NCBI RefSeq assembly: GCF_900106855.1
Contig: NZ_FNWI01000004.1
Coordinates: forward strand, 744,001-808,000
Reading direction: 5' to 3'
DNA length: 64,000 nucleotides
DNA from: Varibaculum massiliense
GTDB lineage: Bacteria > Actinomycetota > Actinomycetes > Actinomycetales > Actinomycetaceae
The translations under genes were made by a program, and so were the position numbers. Of this stretch, positions 34,964 through 45,247 are shown one piece after another; position 1 is the stretch's first letter; each line of letters opens with the position of its first letter. The notes beneath the pieces were generated by a model. That model saw only the letters and a list, made by a program, of their open reading frames with translations. It had not been told where the DNA came from and made no database searches.

Positions 34964-35443
34964 TTGACTCGGGTACTGTTCGTATGTACCGGCAACATCT
35001 GCCGTTCAGTCATGGCACAGGCGGTTGCCGCTCAAAAAGCTGAAGAAGAGATACTCGATAATCTGGTTTTTGACTCAGTCGGTGTTTCTGATGAAGAACA
35101 CGGCAACCCCCCAGATTACCGCGCGGTACACATCCTAGAAGAACACGGTTGGCTGGTTCCCGATCACTATGCCCGTCAGATTAGTCGCGGTGATTTCGAG
35201 GATTTCGATCTGGTACTCGCCATGACCAGCGGACATAAACGCGCCCTCACTCGCCTGGCGCAGCGTTGGGGAGCCGATGAAAGCAAAATTCGCCTCTACC
35301 GCGAATTCGACCCCGAGGGCAGCCCGGACGATATGGAAGTGCCAGATCCCTGGTATGGCGGGGAGCGCGAGTTCGCCGACACCCTGGAAGTAATCGAGCG
35401 GGTAACCCCGATACTCCTAGAAGTCCTCTCCAAAATCTCCTGA
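34964..35443 (+). CDS. Low-molecular-weight protein tyrosine phosphatase
   Basis: The protein starts almost directly with the P-loop VLFVCTGNICRSVMAQ (C-x5-R-S, nucleophile Cys near residue 9). The general-acid Asp is in EVPDPWYGG (about residue 128), the two hallmarks of low-molecular-weight phosphatases. I prefer the TTG at 34964, because AAAGGA lies 7 nt upstream and family N-termini begin just before the P-loop. An in-frame ATG at 34949 would add five residues but has no ribosome site. It is monocistronic and may reverse protein phosphorylation. Confidence 0.9.
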   Translation: MTRVLFVCTGNICRSVMAQAVAAQKAEEEILDNLVFDSVGVSDEEHGNPPDYRAVHILEEHGWLVPDHYARQISRGDFEDFDLVLAMTSGHKRALTRLAQRWGADESKIRLYREFDPEGSPDDMEVPDPWYGGEREFADTLEVIERVTPILLEVLSKIS

Positions 35444-35533
35444 CCTTTCTCACTGAATGTCCTCAACCTCGATATTTTCTTTTACTTAGCTAGAGGTGGC
35501 CGGCGCGGGGGCTAGGTTTCCCTACCACAGCGG

Positions 35534-35736
35534 GTCTGGCTCGGTAAAAGCACTCCGGGTTCAGCGCGGGGAAGAAGTTTTTCCTCCTGCCCAAAAATTT
35601 GGAAAACGTAGCGGCGTTTTCCAAATTTTGCGCCCGCCTAGCCTATTCGGATAAAACTTCTCTCCCGCGCAAGGGCTGCGGCTGGTACGAGAATCCCGAA
35701 AGGTACGCAACTAGCGTGCAGGGGCGGATTTATGCC
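35534..35736 (+). repeat. 203-bp direct repeat, upstream of amino-acid permease
   Basis: This block is nearly identical over 203 bp to 37587-37789, in the same orientation 2053 bp away. It contains, in order, a half-arm of hairpin family B (TCTGGCTCGGTAAAAGCACT), element copy 4, a linker (GGCTGCGGCTGGTACG...) and the left half of a GGATTT-type element. It brackets the permease gene with its twin. Confidence 0.9.
35564..35670 (-). repeat. Two-stem intergenic element, copy 4 (reverse orientation)
   Basis: Read on the minus strand, the arms are GCGCGGGAGAGAAGTTTTATCC and GGAAAAACTTCTTCCCCGCGC. The inner stem is AAAATTTGGAAAACG with its complement around a short loop. It lies inside the 203-bp direct repeat, downstream of the phosphatase gene. 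Confidence 0.9.
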
Positions 35737-35823
35737 GAGGGGTGGGCTTCGGGCCTTAAATCCGTGAAAATGTCAGAGCATTTTCCGGATTTCGGGGCGC
35801 GAGGCAAAATCCGCCTCTGTGCG
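35715..35823 (+). repeat. Element of the GGATTT subtype
   Basis: It has the same two-stem plan as the main family but different cores. The outer arms are GGGGCGGATTTATGCC and GGCAAAATCCGCCTCTG; the inner stem is AAATCCGTGAAAATG with CATTTTCCGGATTT. Truncated relatives occur at about 37769-37789, 45112-45130 and 45394-45436. Confidence 0.7.
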
Positions 35824-35867
35824 CGGACGACTGCGGGAGGAAAAACCTAGGCTTCGAGCTCAAGGGG

Positions 35868-35953
35868 CGACCGTAAAAGATGCGAGAGGGGGCTTGAGCC
35901 GAGCGAAGCAAGGCTCACCGACGTCCCCCGAGCGCTTTTACGGCTCGACCCGA
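35868..35953 (+). repeat. Hairpin family B, copy 1
   Basis: Long inverted repeat: ACCGTAAAAGATGCGAGAGG on the left pairs imperfectly with CCCCCGAGCGCTTTTACGGC on the right. The middle stretch (GAGCC...GGCTC) can form a second small stem. A copy in reverse orientation is at 45138-45226 and a diverged, longer copy is at 37898-38053. Confidence 0.8.
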
Positions 35954-36059
35954 CACAAGAGGAAAAGCTAATCCCCTTCCCAGGGGGTACGGTTTGCTTA
36001 GATTTGAGGTTTAGCGCTTAAAATCGAGGAAACGAAAAGCAATCGATAAGGGAACGCCA

Positions 36060-37547
36060 ATGCCGAAAAAACCAGTCGAGGTTGAGGAGATTATCAATAA
36101 GCATTCGGGAGGCTTGCAACGCAACCTCTCGAATCGACATATCCAGTTAATCGCGATTGGTGGGGCCATCGGCACCGGACTGTTTATGGGCTCGGGACGC
36201 ACCATACACTTGGCAGGACCGTCAGTGCTAGTGGTTTACGCCATTATCGGAGCAGTGTTATACCTGGTGATGCGATGCATGGGGGAACTACTGGTTTCCG
36301 ATCATAAATATGGCACTTTCGCTGATTTCATAACTGATCTGCTAGGACCAGGCGCCGGTTTCGTAGTGGGATGGACCTATTGGTTATGTTGGATAGTTAC
36401 CGGGACTGCGGAAGTGATTGCGATTGCCGGTTACTTCAATTTTTGGTGGCCTGATTTGCCGCGGTGGATTCCCGCAATTGGCACCGTGGCGTTATTGTTC
36501 TTCCTTAACGCTCTCACGGTAAAGGCATTCGGGGAAACCGAGTTCTGGTTTTCGATGATAAAAATTATTGCGATTATTGCCCTGATTTGCTGCGGAATCG
36601 TGATGGTGATTATCGGGTTTACCTCCCCCGATGGTCAACGCGCCACCATCACCAATCTCTGGTCACATCCGGGAGTTACCGGCTCCGGGTTCTTCCCGAA
36701 CGGTTTTTCGGGATTCCTAGGAGGATTCCAGCTGGCAATCTTTAGTTTCGTAGGAATCGAACTGGTGGGCACCACCGCCGCAGAAACCAAAGATCCGGAA
36801 AAATCACTTCCCAAAGCCATTAACTCGATTCCTCTGCGGGTATTACTGTTTTATGTTTTGGCGTTGGCAGCGATTATGTCAGTGACTCCTTGGGATTCTC
36901 TCGACCCCGAATCCTCACCCTTTGTAAACTTATTCTCCCTGGTGGGACTGGTCTTTGCAGCTTCGTTAGTGAACCTGGTGGTAATGACTTCGGCAGCTTC
37001 ATCCTGCAACTCGGGGGTTTATTCCACCTCCCGGATGATGTACGCCATGGCACTGCGCAGTGATGCTCCGAAGATTTTCCGCAAACTTTCCCGCCGCTCC
37101 GTACCCCTAAACGCTCTGATTGTTACCTGCCTATTCCTGCTCACCTCCATTGCGTTAATGGCAGTAGGTGGCACGGTGATGGAAGCGTTTACCCTGGTAA
37201 CTTCGGTGGCAGCGGTGTTGTTTATGTTCGTGTGGGTGATGATAGTGGCCGCCTACGTGGAGTTTCGCCGCCGCCTGCCCCAAAAACATGAAGAGTCAAT
37301 ATTTGCCATGCCAGGCGGATACCTTTCTATCGCGGTAATCAGTGTCTTTATTGTGGCGATGGTGTTCGTCCTAGCCTTCGATCCCGCTACCCTGTATGCC
37401 ATGTTGGCCAGCCTGCTTTGGATTGCTATCATCGCCGCCATATCCTTCCTGGTGCGCCGCAGTCCTCGTAACGCCAAGATCCGCGCCGAGTTCGCTGACC
37501 GTCGCCGCCGGGAACTAGCAGCCGCCCGGCAACACCACGCCAAATAA
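36060..37547 (+). CDS. Amino-acid permease (APC/AAT family, CycA-like)
   Basis: The 495-residue permease has the AAT-family N-terminus LQRNLSNRHIQLIAIGGAIG and TGLFMGSG (residues 21-48), the GxG discontinuous first helix, ELVGTTAAETKDPEKSLPKAIN (about residue 236) and 12 hydrophobic segments. CycA/AnsP/AroP-type members import D-alanine, D-serine, glycine or other amino acids with protons. Sequence alone does not fix the substrate. It is a single gene flanked on both sides by ~500-bp repeat mosaics, including 203-bp direct repeats that could recombine and delete or amplify it. The ribosome site before ATG is weak (AAGGGA). Confidence 0.9.
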   Translation: MPKKPVEVEEIINKHSGGLQRNLSNRHIQLIAIGGAIGTGLFMGSGRTIHLAGPSVLVVYAIIGAVLYLVMRCMGELLVSDHKYGTFADFITDLLGPGAGFVVGWTYWLCWIVTGTAEVIAIAGYFNFWWPDLPRWIPAIGTVALLFFLNALTVKAFGETEFWFSMIKIIAIIALICCGIVMVIIGFTSPDGQRATITNLWSHPGVTGSGFFPNGFSGFLGGFQLAIFSFVGIELVGTTAAETKDPEKSLPKAINSIPLRVLLFYVLALAAIMSVTPWDSLDPESSPFVNLFSLVGLVFAASLVNLVVMTSAASSCNSGVYSTSRMMYAMALRSDAPKIFRKLSRRSVPLNALIVTCLFLLTSIALMAVGGTVMEAFTLVTSVAAVLFMFVWVMIVAAYVEFRRRLPQKHEESIFAMPGGYLSIAVISVFIVAMVFVLAFDPATLYAMLASLLWIAIIAAISFLVRRSPRNAKIRAEFADRRRRELAAARQHHAK

Positions 37548-37586
37548 TCCGCCCCCGCAGATCCTAGATTCTCCCTCCTGCATCAA

Positions 37587-37789
37587 GTCTGGCTCGGTAA
37601 AAGCACTCTGTGTAAAGCGCGGGGGAGAAGTTTTTCCTCCTGCCCAAAAATTTGGAAAACGTAGCGGCGTTTTCCAAATTTTGCGCCCACCTAGCCTGCT
37701 CGGATAAAACTTCTCCCCCGCGCAAGGGCTGCGGCTGGTACGGGAATCCCGAAAGGTACGCAACTAGCGTGCAGGGGCGGATTTATGCC
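37587..37789 (+). repeat. 203-bp direct repeat, downstream of amino-acid permease
   Basis: Twin of 35534-35736, same length and orientation, differing at only a handful of scattered positions. After 37789 the similarity stops abruptly in the middle of the GGATTT-subtype element, which is complete only in the upstream copy. Confidence 0.9.
37617..37723 (-). repeat. Two-stem intergenic element, copy 5 (reverse orientation)
   Basis: Minus-strand arms are GCGCGGGGGAGAAGTTTTATCC and GGAAAAACTTCTCCCCCGCGC, now a perfect match in the variable part. The substitution relative to copy 4 (AGAGAAG to GGAGAAG) is compensated on the other arm. The inner stem is as in copy 4. Confidence 0.9.
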
Positions 37790-37897
37790 ACAGGACAAAC
37801 AAAAACTCATTACCGAAAACATCAGATACCCACCAAACAAGCTACCCGATAAATAATCTATTGTTTTCAAGGCGCTGCGATAATAGTTCCCGCTTAC

Positions 37898-38053
37898 GGG
37901 TCGCGGCCGGCAAAAGATACGAGAGGGACACGCAAGCCACCAGCATCTTCCTTATTCGGAAACATACCTATTAATCTCTTGAGATAATTCCCTATCCTCG
38001 CTTTAGCGAGGAAATCGGGGTCCCCGGAGTGCTTTTGCCGAGCCAGACCCGAC
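37898..38053 (+). repeat. Hairpin family B, diverged long copy
   Basis: GGGTCGCGGCCGGCAAAAGA at the left pairs with TGCTTTTGCCGAGCCAGACC at the right around an enlarged interior containing a TCCTCGCTTTAGCGAGGA hairpin near 37995-38012. It ends 9 bp before the stop of the convergent ABC-class ATPase gene. Confidence 0.65.
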
Positions 38054-38061
38054 GCTGGACG

Positions 38062-39804
38062 TTAACGGGAGACTTGGGTGGAGCGGGCTTTTAGGCGGCG
38101 ATAGCGGCAAAGTGCCGCAAAAATGTCTTGGAGACGGGGTGCGACCAGGAACGCTGGATAGCGTCCAGCAGCGAAGGCCTGCCAGCTGGAGGACGCGAAC
38201 TCGGCTGCGAAACGGGCACAGGCATCTGCAATAGTTTCCTTGCCGGTGGCGTCAGTGACCAAAGCGCGAATCGCATAAGCAATCGCTTCTGCTTGCCCGG
38301 GATCCACCACTTGGGCAAGGGCGGAAATATCGATTTCTTCGCGGTTCAAACGCAAAGTAGAAGTGCCTTCCGCGCGAGTCTTTTCGCGCCGCCCCGCTTG
38401 GGGAGGTGGGCAAGATAGCAGGAGCCGTTTGCGTACTGCCTCTTGCGGCCAGGGAGCAGCCGCGCTATCCGCGCTGCTTGCTGCGACCTCTCCCCTGCTT
38501 ACTTCCCGCGCCCTGGCAGTGGCATCGTAGGGAAGGTAGTTTTCGAGCAGTAGCACTTGGTCGGCTAGATCCAGGAAATCTCCCGAGCCTCCCATCACCA
38601 TAATGGTGGATACTCCCAGGTTTTTCCGGATACCTCCTACCCGATCGATTAGGGGAATAATCGGCTCGCTGCGCACTAGGCGCCGCATCCGGTTATCACG
38701 CAACAGTAGGTTGGTGGCGGAGGTATCTTCGTCAATCAGTAGCGCCCGCGAGCCGCACTCTATGGCTTCGGTAATTGCCGCGGCCTGCGAGGTGGATCCC
38801 GAGGCATTTTCGGTACAGAACGCGTTAGTGTCACCACCCCCGGGTAAAGAACCGATGAATAGGGAAATATCGGTGCCAGTTATTGCCCGCCCGTCCTCGG
38901 CGCGCACTTTTATCGCATCGGACAAAGTGGCAACCAGTTCGCGGCCATCCCCCGGAATATGGGGGTAAACCGCACGTTCCAACGCTTCTAGCAGTGTGGA
39001 TTTACCGTGATATCCGCCCCCTACAATCACGGTAATCCCTTCGGGAATCGCCATTCCGGAAATTTTCCCGCTATAGGGCAGCTCTACGGTTTGCACCAGG
39101 GGCGAGGGCGTGTCCTGACCTAATATCGTAGGCAGGCGGAAAGGCACTGCATCTTTCATCGGTAAATCGCTGATTCCGGAGGCTCGAGCCAACAGCGCGC
39201 CGTCAGCCACGAAAGCCACCCACCCGCGCTCATGAAGAATTTTTTGCAGTGCCACATGGTCTTTAAGCGTATGAATATGGCGAGTGAGATCCGCTAAGTC
39301 GGGACCGTCATCCTCACCGAAACATACGGTTTTATAGACCAATTCGCACAGGTCATAGTCCAAGAAGCGGGCAAAGTTACGCCCTAAAATTCGCCGCCCT
39401 GCCGCTGGAAACGGTACCTGCACCCGTAGTTCCAGCCCGTCTTCACTGAGGGTTACCGAGGAACGCGGCAGAATTTCTTGCCCAACCGGCGCAATCCGCA
39501 GTTGTGCCTCAGATTTCCCACCCGAGCGCCTCGCCCCAAAAATTTTGCAGGCTCGCCGCGCCAAGAAATCTCCGGCCGCAATCTGCCCTAGCTGGTCGCG
39601 TGCAATTTCAGCGGGAATCTGGGTGGTATCCAGCGGTACTAATATCCGGCAGGCAGAAGGCGGAGCAAAGGGGTCGGACTGCACCCGGTCAATCGAGAAA
39701 GTAAAATCCCCGAAACTCCATTGCCCAATTAGTTGCTTATAGCCCCCATAAGAGCGTCCATCTAGTGATTTGGTTTTCCGAATTAGCTCATCTGCATCCC
39801 GCAT
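38062..39804 (-). CDS. ABC-class ATPase (COG3044, PF09818)
   Basis: The 580-residue protein belongs to the predicted 'ABC class' ATPases with one ABC nucleotide-binding core. Walker A is GGGYHGKSTLLEALE (about residue 271), a SGSTSQAAAI signature-like stretch (about residue 340) follows, and Walker B is ALLIDEDTSATNLL (about residue 358). The N-terminal part (FARFLDYDLCELVYKTVCFG) is the family's own domain. No membrane segment is present, so it is not a transporter component; the role is not established. It is convergent to the permease and divergent from nrdF by 121 bp. Confidence 0.9.
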   Translation of the reverse strand: MRDADELIRKTKSLDGRSYGGYKQLIGQWSFGDFTFSIDRVQSDPFAPPSACRILVPLDTTQIPAEIARDQLGQIAAGDFLARRACKIFGARRSGGKSEAQLRIAPVGQEILPRSSVTLSEDGLELRVQVPFPAAGRRILGRNFARFLDYDLCELVYKTVCFGEDDGPDLADLTRHIHTLKDHVALQKILHERGWVAFVADGALLARASGISDLPMKDAVPFRLPTILGQDTPSPLVQTVELPYSGKISGMAIPEGITVIVGGGYHGKSTLLEALERAVYPHIPGDGRELVATLSDAIKVRAEDGRAITGTDISLFIGSLPGGGDTNAFCTENASGSTSQAAAITEAIECGSRALLIDEDTSATNLLLRDNRMRRLVRSEPIIPLIDRVGGIRKNLGVSTIMVMGGSGDFLDLADQVLLLENYLPYDATARAREVSRGEVAASSADSAAAPWPQEAVRKRLLLSCPPPQAGRREKTRAEGTSTLRLNREEIDISALAQVVDPGQAEAIAYAIRALVTDATGKETIADACARFAAEFASSSWQAFAAGRYPAFLVAPRLQDIFAALCRYRRLKARSTQVSR

Positions 39805-39913
39805 AGTTCCCTATTCTATGACGCACCCTGGTTTGCCTTGTAGACTGGCAAGGTACCCCGAGAAGCAGCTTCCGGGCGTTACCTGGTGGCTGCACGGCGA
39901 TTTCAGAGGATGA

Positions 39914-40900
<987 letters not shown>

Positions 40901-40978
40901 GTTCCTTTCGCTTGGCGAGGACGCTGGCCGGTTTTACAGATCGTGACCTAGCAACCCGACGCCAGAACTAAAGAAAGC

Positions 40979-41017
40979 TTTTGACCCGCTTGCCTCCGGC
41001 AGGCGGGTCAAAAAATT
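40979..41017 (+). terminator. Rho-independent terminator after nrdF
   Basis: TTTGACCCGCTTGCC / GGCAGGCGGGTCAAA forms a stem around a short TCC loop, followed by AAAAAATTT. The A/T-flanked perfect GC-rich stem suggests termination in both directions. Confidence 0.85.
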
Positions 41018-41076
41018 TATCGGCTTAGCCTAAGCACCTGCGCTCACAGCTTCCTTAATAGGGATATCGTAAAGGT

Positions 41077-41847
41077 ATGAGTGATATTCCTACTTACCCA
41101 CAGCCTCGTCCCGCTTCCCGGGTGCTAGTTACCGGCGCCTCCACCGGTATTGGAGAGGCAACGGTTCGGCAACTGCGCGCCAGCGGCTGGGCGGTAATCG
41201 CGGTAGCGCGCCGTCGTGAACGCCTGGAAAAACTAGCGGCGGAAACCGGATGCGAGTTCTTCGCCTGCGATTTAACTGACCGCAATGCCGTTGAGGAAAT
41301 GGTAGCGGAACTGCTAGCCAAGGGGCCACTGACTGCGGTGGTTAATAACGCTGGGGGCGCTATCGGCACCGATTCGGTAGCGGATGGCAAAGTGGAGGAC
41401 TGGGAACAGATGTACCAGCGCAACGTGGTTACGGCCTTGAACGTCACCCAAGCTACCCTACCTTCCTTGCGCGAAAACGGCGGTGACCTGCTGTATGTTA
41501 CTTCTACTGCCGCCCTCGACACCTATCCCGGTGGCGGCGGGTATGTGGCTGCTAAGCACGCCGAACAGATGATTCCTTTGACTTTGCGTCAGGAACTGGT
41601 GGGCGAGCGGGTACGCTTAATTGAAATCGCGCCGGGCATGGTGAAAACCCCCGAGTTTTCCCTGAATCGCCTGGGTTCCAGGGAGGCCGCTGAGCAGGTG
41701 TATCGCGGAGTTGAGGCTCCTTTGGTTGCCGAGGATATTGCTGACTTAATCAGCTGGTGCCTCTCGCGTCCACCCCACGTGAATATCGATCGGGTAATCA
41801 TCCGCCCGGTTGCCCAGGCTACCAACACTTTAGTGGCGCGTGATTAG
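41077..41847 (+). CDS. Short-chain dehydrogenase/reductase
   Basis: The 256-residue SDR has the Rossmann TGASTGIGEATVRQL motif (residues 19-33), NNAGG (about residue 90), catalytic Ser in VTSTAALD (about residue 141) and YVAAK (about residue 154). The preference is probably NADP(H), given the basic RRRERL after strand 2. Its substrate is unknown. It lies between nrdF and nrdE but is transcribed towards nrdE, with stop codons 5 bp apart. It is probably unrelated to ribonucleotide reduction. Confidence 0.92.
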   Translation: MSDIPTYPQPRPASRVLVTGASTGIGEATVRQLRASGWAVIAVARRRERLEKLAAETGCEFFACDLTDRNAVEEMVAELLAKGPLTAVVNNAGGAIGTDSVADGKVEDWEQMYQRNVVTALNVTQATLPSLRENGGDLLYVTSTAALDTYPGGGGYVAAKHAEQMIPLTLRQELVGERVRLIEIAPGMVKTPEFSLNRLGSREAAEQVYRGVEAPLVAEDIADLISWCLSRPPHVNIDRVIIRPVAQATNTLVARD

Positions 41848-41852
41848 AGCGC

Positions 41853-44009
41853 TTAGAGCATACAGGATACGCAGCCTTCGACCTCGGTCCCCTGCAGGGC
41901 ATGCTGACGCAGACGCATATAGTAAAGGGTCTTAATCCCTTTACGCCAAGCGTAAATATAGTTCTTGTTGACCTCGCGGGTAGTGACCGTATCCGGGTAG
42001 AACAGCGTCAAGCTGAGTCCTTGATCCACGTGTTGGGTGGCCACCGCATAGGTATCGATAATCTTTTGGGGACCAATCTCGTAGGCGTCCTGGTAATACT
42101 CCAGATTGTCGTTATCCATATAGGGAGCCGGATAGTAAACCCGCCCGATCTTGCCTTCTTTACGAATCTCAATCTTGGCCACGATCGGGTGGATCGAGGA
42201 AGTGGAGTTATTAATATAGGAAATCGACCCGGTTGGCGGCACCGCCTGTAGATTCTGGTGGTACATTCCGTATTCCCGGACTTTTTCCGCCAGTTTCTTC
42301 CAATCTTCGCTGGTAGGTACCTTGATTGACGATTTTTCTAGCAGCTCCCGGCACTTTTCAGTCTGGGGAGTCCAGTCGCCGTTAATGTATTTTTCAAAAT
42401 ACTGCCCGGAATAATATTGGGAGTCCTCGAAGCCTTCAAAGCGTTCCCCGCGCTCTTTCGCAATCTTGCACGAGGCTTTAATCGCTTCGAATGCCACCGT
42501 CAGGAAATATATGTTGGTGAAATCCAGGGCTTCTTCACTGCCGTAGAATACCTTTTCTCGCGCTAGGTAGCCGTGCAGGTTCATTTGCCCGAGGCCAATA
42601 GCGTGGCTCATACTGTTACCACGCTCGATCGAAGGCACCGCCCGAATATTTGACAGGTCAGATACGCTGGTCAAGCCGCGGATCGCGGTCTCGATGGTGG
42701 CAGAAAAGTCCGGAGAATCCATAGTCTTGGCAATATTTAGCGAAGCTAGGTTACAGGAAATATCTTTACCCACCTGCTCATAGGTGAGGTCTTCGTTGAA
42801 CTCGCTCTTTTCCGAGACCTGCAGGATCTCTGAACACAGGTTGGACATGGAGATCCGTCCCTTGATTGGGTTAGCCCGGTTGACGGTGTCCTCGTAAACA
42901 ATATAGGGGTAGCCGGATTCGAACTGGATTTCCGCCAGGGTCTGGAAGAAACGGCGCGCGTCAATCTTCTTTTTGCGGATCCGCCCGTCCTCTACCATTT
43001 CCCGATAATGTTCGGTGATGGAAATATCGCTCATCGGTTTCCCGTAGACCCGCTCTATATCGTAAGGGCTAAACAGGTACATGGGTTCTTTATTGCGTGC
43101 CAGGTGGAAAGTAATATCCGGGATTACTACCCCCAGGGACAGGGATTTAATCCGGATCTTCTCGTCCGCATTTTCCCGCTTGGTGTCCAAGAATTCCATA
43201 ATGTCAGGGTGGTGGGCATTAAGATAAACCGCCCCGGCACCTTGCCGCGCCCCCAACTGGTTGGCGTAAGAGAACGAATCCTCTAACAGTTTCATTACTG
43301 GAACTACCCCGGAGGACTGATTCTCGATTTTCTTAATCGGGGCGCCCGCTTCCCGCAGGTTCGTGAGCGAGAGGGCCACCCCGCCTCCGCGTTTAGAAAG
43401 CTGCAGCGCCGAGTTAATCCCGCGCGCAATCGACTCCATATTGTCCTCGATGCGCAGCAAGAAGCAGGAAACCAGCTCCCCGCGAGCTTTCTTGCCCGCA
43501 TTTAGGAAAGTGGGGGTGGCGGGTTGGAAACGACCAGTCATGATCTCGTCCACTAGGCGCTTGGCGAGCTCTTCGTCCCCGCGAGCCAGATAGAGACCCA
43601 CCATACATACCCGATCCTCGAAACGCTCCAGGTAGCGTTTACCATCGAAAGTTTTCAAAGTGTAGGAAGTGTAATACTTGAACGCCCCCAGGAAAGTGGG
43701 GAAACGGAACTTATAGGCATAAGCCCGCTTAAATAGGTCTTTGACGAACTGGAACTGGTATTGATCTAGGACTTCCTGCTCGTAGTAACCCTCGCTAACC
43801 AGGTAACGCATCTTTTCTTCCAGGTCGTGAAAGAACACCGTGTTCTGGTTTACGTGCTGCAAGAAGTATTGGCGCGCAGCCTCTTTATCTGCCCAAAACT
43901 GGATTTTTCCCTCTTTATCATACAGGTTCAGCTCCGCGTTTAACGCGTGATAGTCCCGATCGGGGGAGGGCGCGGTTTCTACTCCGGTGTCAGTTAGATT
44001 TTCTGCCAA
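41853..44009 (-). CDS. nrdE: Class Ib ribonucleotide reductase large subunit
   Basis: The 718-residue catalytic subunit has the N-terminal reducible Cys in [15 protein letters not shown] (about residue 178) and the radical Cys region [12 protein letters not shown] (about residue 383). It also has the P-P-T-G-S motif [13 protein letters not shown] and the C-terminal redox pair in EGCVSCML, reduced by NrdH. It makes deoxynucleotides with NrdF. It overlaps nrdI by 16 bp. Confidence 0.97.
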   Translation of the reverse strand: MAENLTDTGVETAPSPDRDYHALNAELNLYDKEGKIQFWADKEAARQYFLQHVNQNTVFFHDLEEKMRYLVSEGYYEQEVLDQYQFQFVKDLFKRAYAYKFRFPTFLGAFKYYTSYTLKTFDGKRYLERFEDRVCMVGLYLARGDEELAKRLVDEIMTGRFQPATPTFLNAGKKARGELVSCFLLRIEDNMESIARGINSALQLSKRGGGVALSLTNLREAGAPIKKIENQSSGVVPVMKLLEDSFSYANQLGARQGAGAVYLNAHHPDIMEFLDTKRENADEKIRIKSLSLGVVIPDITFHLARNKEPMYLFSPYDIERVYGKPMSDISITEHYREMVEDGRIRKKKIDARRFFQTLAEIQFESGYPYIVYEDTVNRANPIKGRISMSNLCSEILQVSEKSEFNEDLTYEQVGKDISCNLASLNIAKTMDSPDFSATIETAIRGLTSVSDLSNIRAVPSIERGNSMSHAIGLGQMNLHGYLAREKVFYGSEEALDFTNIYFLTVAFEAIKASCKIAKERGERFEGFEDSQYYSGQYFEKYINGDWTPQTEKCRELLEKSSIKVPTSEDWKKLAEKVREYGMYHQNLQAVPPTGSISYINNSTSSIHPIVAKIEIRKEGKIGRVYYPAPYMDNDNLEYYQDAYEIGPQKIIDTYAVATQHVDQGLSLTLFYPDTVTTREVNKNYIYAWRKGIKTLYYMRLRQHALQGTEVEGCVSCML

Positions 44010-44407
44010 AACTCACTCAGTCCTTTACGGCATACCTCAACATCCTGGGAGGTTCCCAGGAGTTCATACTTGTACATAAATGGGATTTTCAGTTTTTGGG
44101 CGAGGATATCACCGGCAATGCAATACGCTTTGCCGAAGTTAGTGTTTCCGCTGGCGATAACCCCTACGCAGTGGTCGCGGTTGCTTTTTTCGTTTAAGAA
44201 CTTGATTACTTGCTTGGGAACGGCGCCTTTGATATTTCCGCCCCCATAAGTAGGCACCACAATCACATAAGGCTCGTTTACATAAAGGAAGGGGTCGCGA
44301 GGGCGCAGCGGAATTCTTTTATTACGAAAACCTAGTTTTTCTACGAAACGTTTGGTGTTACCGGTTGCGGAAGAAAAATAGACCAGCAGAGGCTCCGTAT
44401 CGCTCAC
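43994..44407 (-). CDS. nrdI: NrdI flavodoxin-like protein
   Basis: The 137-residue flavodoxin has the FMN phosphate loop [11 protein letters not shown] (residues 11-21), [16 protein letters not shown] and the SGNTNFG 90s-loop (about residue 91). NrdI supplies oxidant for assembling the dimanganese-tyrosyl cofactor in NrdF. It is the middle gene of nrdHIE and overlaps nrdE. The gap to nrdH is 127 bp, longer than usual, and contains no second gene. Confidence 0.95.
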   Translation of the reverse strand: MSDTEPLLVYFSSATGNTKRFVEKLGFRNKRIPLRPRDPFLYVNEPYVIVVPTYGGGNIKGAVPKQVIKFLNEKSNRDHCVGVIASGNTNFGKAYCIAGDILAQKLKIPFMYKYELLGTSQDVEVCRKGLSEFWQKI

Positions 44408-44534
44408 CTTTGACCTACCTTATCGCTCTTGATATTCGCTGTATTGCACAAACGCGCTGTCACCACTGGAGCAGCACCCCACTTCTTAGCGCTAGGCGCC
44501 TCGCGCAATTCTTTTTCTTGAGGACGAGACTGCC

Positions 44535-44783
44535 TTAGGCAGTAGCTACCGCGCGAGCTGCGACTGCTAGTCCCTTGATTTTGTCAGGACGGAACCCGCT
44601 CCAAGAATCACCGTCGGCTACCACTACCGGAGCTTGCACGAATCCCAGGGACTTGACGTGTTCGAGTGCCTCTAGATCCTGGCTCATATCAATTTCCGCG
44701 TAAGAAATCCCCTGCTTCTTTAAGGCACGCTTAGTCGCATCACACTGCACACAACGGGGCTTAGAGTAAACGGTGATCGACAT
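44535..44783 (-). CDS. nrdH: Glutaredoxin-like electron donor NrdH
   Basis: The 82-residue redoxin has the active site CVQC (residues 10-13) within SKPRCVQCDATKRALKK and the NrdH-type WSGFRPDKI near the end (about residues 62-70). It reduces the C-terminal cysteines of NrdE. The ATG at 44783 is preceded by AAGGAG; an upstream ATG at 44828 would add a charged stretch not found in the family. It is the first gene of the nrdHIE unit. Confidence 0.95.
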   Translation of the reverse strand: MSITVYSKPRCVQCDATKRALKKQGISYAEIDMSQDLEALEHVKSLGFVQAPVVVADGDSWSGFRPDKIKGLAVAARAVATA

Positions 44784-44879
44784 GCTTCTGCGCTCCTTAT
44801 TTTCGCTTTCTTCGTCTGCGCTATTCAAAGAATAACATCATTGTAGTTTTTCTGCCGCCAAATTTTAGCGACGGATTAA

Positions 44880-44925
44880 ACACTACACCTAGTAGTTACT
44901 TAACGCCAGCACCCCAAGATAGTGT
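44880..44925. promoter_or_regulatory. Possible paired NrdR boxes upstream of nrdH
   Basis: ACACTACACCTAGTAG at 44880-44895 agrees with most of the NrdR-box consensus (ACACWATATATWGTGT). A second, poorer site ends in AGATAGTGT at 44925, 30 bp further on. NrdR sites occur in pairs about three helical turns apart. The second box is weak, so this is tentative. Confidence 0.3.
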
Positions 44926-45137
44926 GTTTGGGGATAACCGGTGGAAAGAGGGTGAATTTCTGGGGAAACCCTGCACCCCCAAATAATTAACTCGCTGGAC
45001 ACCCGGCACCTGCCTGCTTTTTAGGTAAATTTTTCCTTCAAGACGATTGGTGAGCGGTTCCACCAAAAATTGTGGATAAAAACTTTCCCCGGCGTGTCGC
45101 AGTCGTCCACGCACAGCGGCGGATTTTGCCTCCTGTA

Positions 45138-45226
45138 GCGGGTCGGGCCGTAAAAGCGCTCGGGGGACCCCGTGAGCTTCGCAAAGCTCAGCTCAAGCCC
45201 CTCTCGCATCTTTTACAGCTCGACAC
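45138..45226 (-). repeat. Hairpin family B, copy 2 (reverse orientation)
   Basis: Reverse complement of the family B hairpin at 35868-35953. It has GGGCCGTAAAAGCGCTCGGG at the left and CTCTCGCATCTTTTACAGCT at the right, with a central AGCTTCGCAAAGCT hairpin. It lies between nrdH and luxS and is flanked by truncated GGATTT-type pieces. Confidence 0.8.
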
Positions 45227-45247
45227 GTACGTAGGCGGTACCAGCGA

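Noticed and set aside
35444-36059. Repeat cluster as a CRISPR array
   Set aside because: Units are long palindromes of unequal spacing and orientation without regular spacers, and no cas genes are present.
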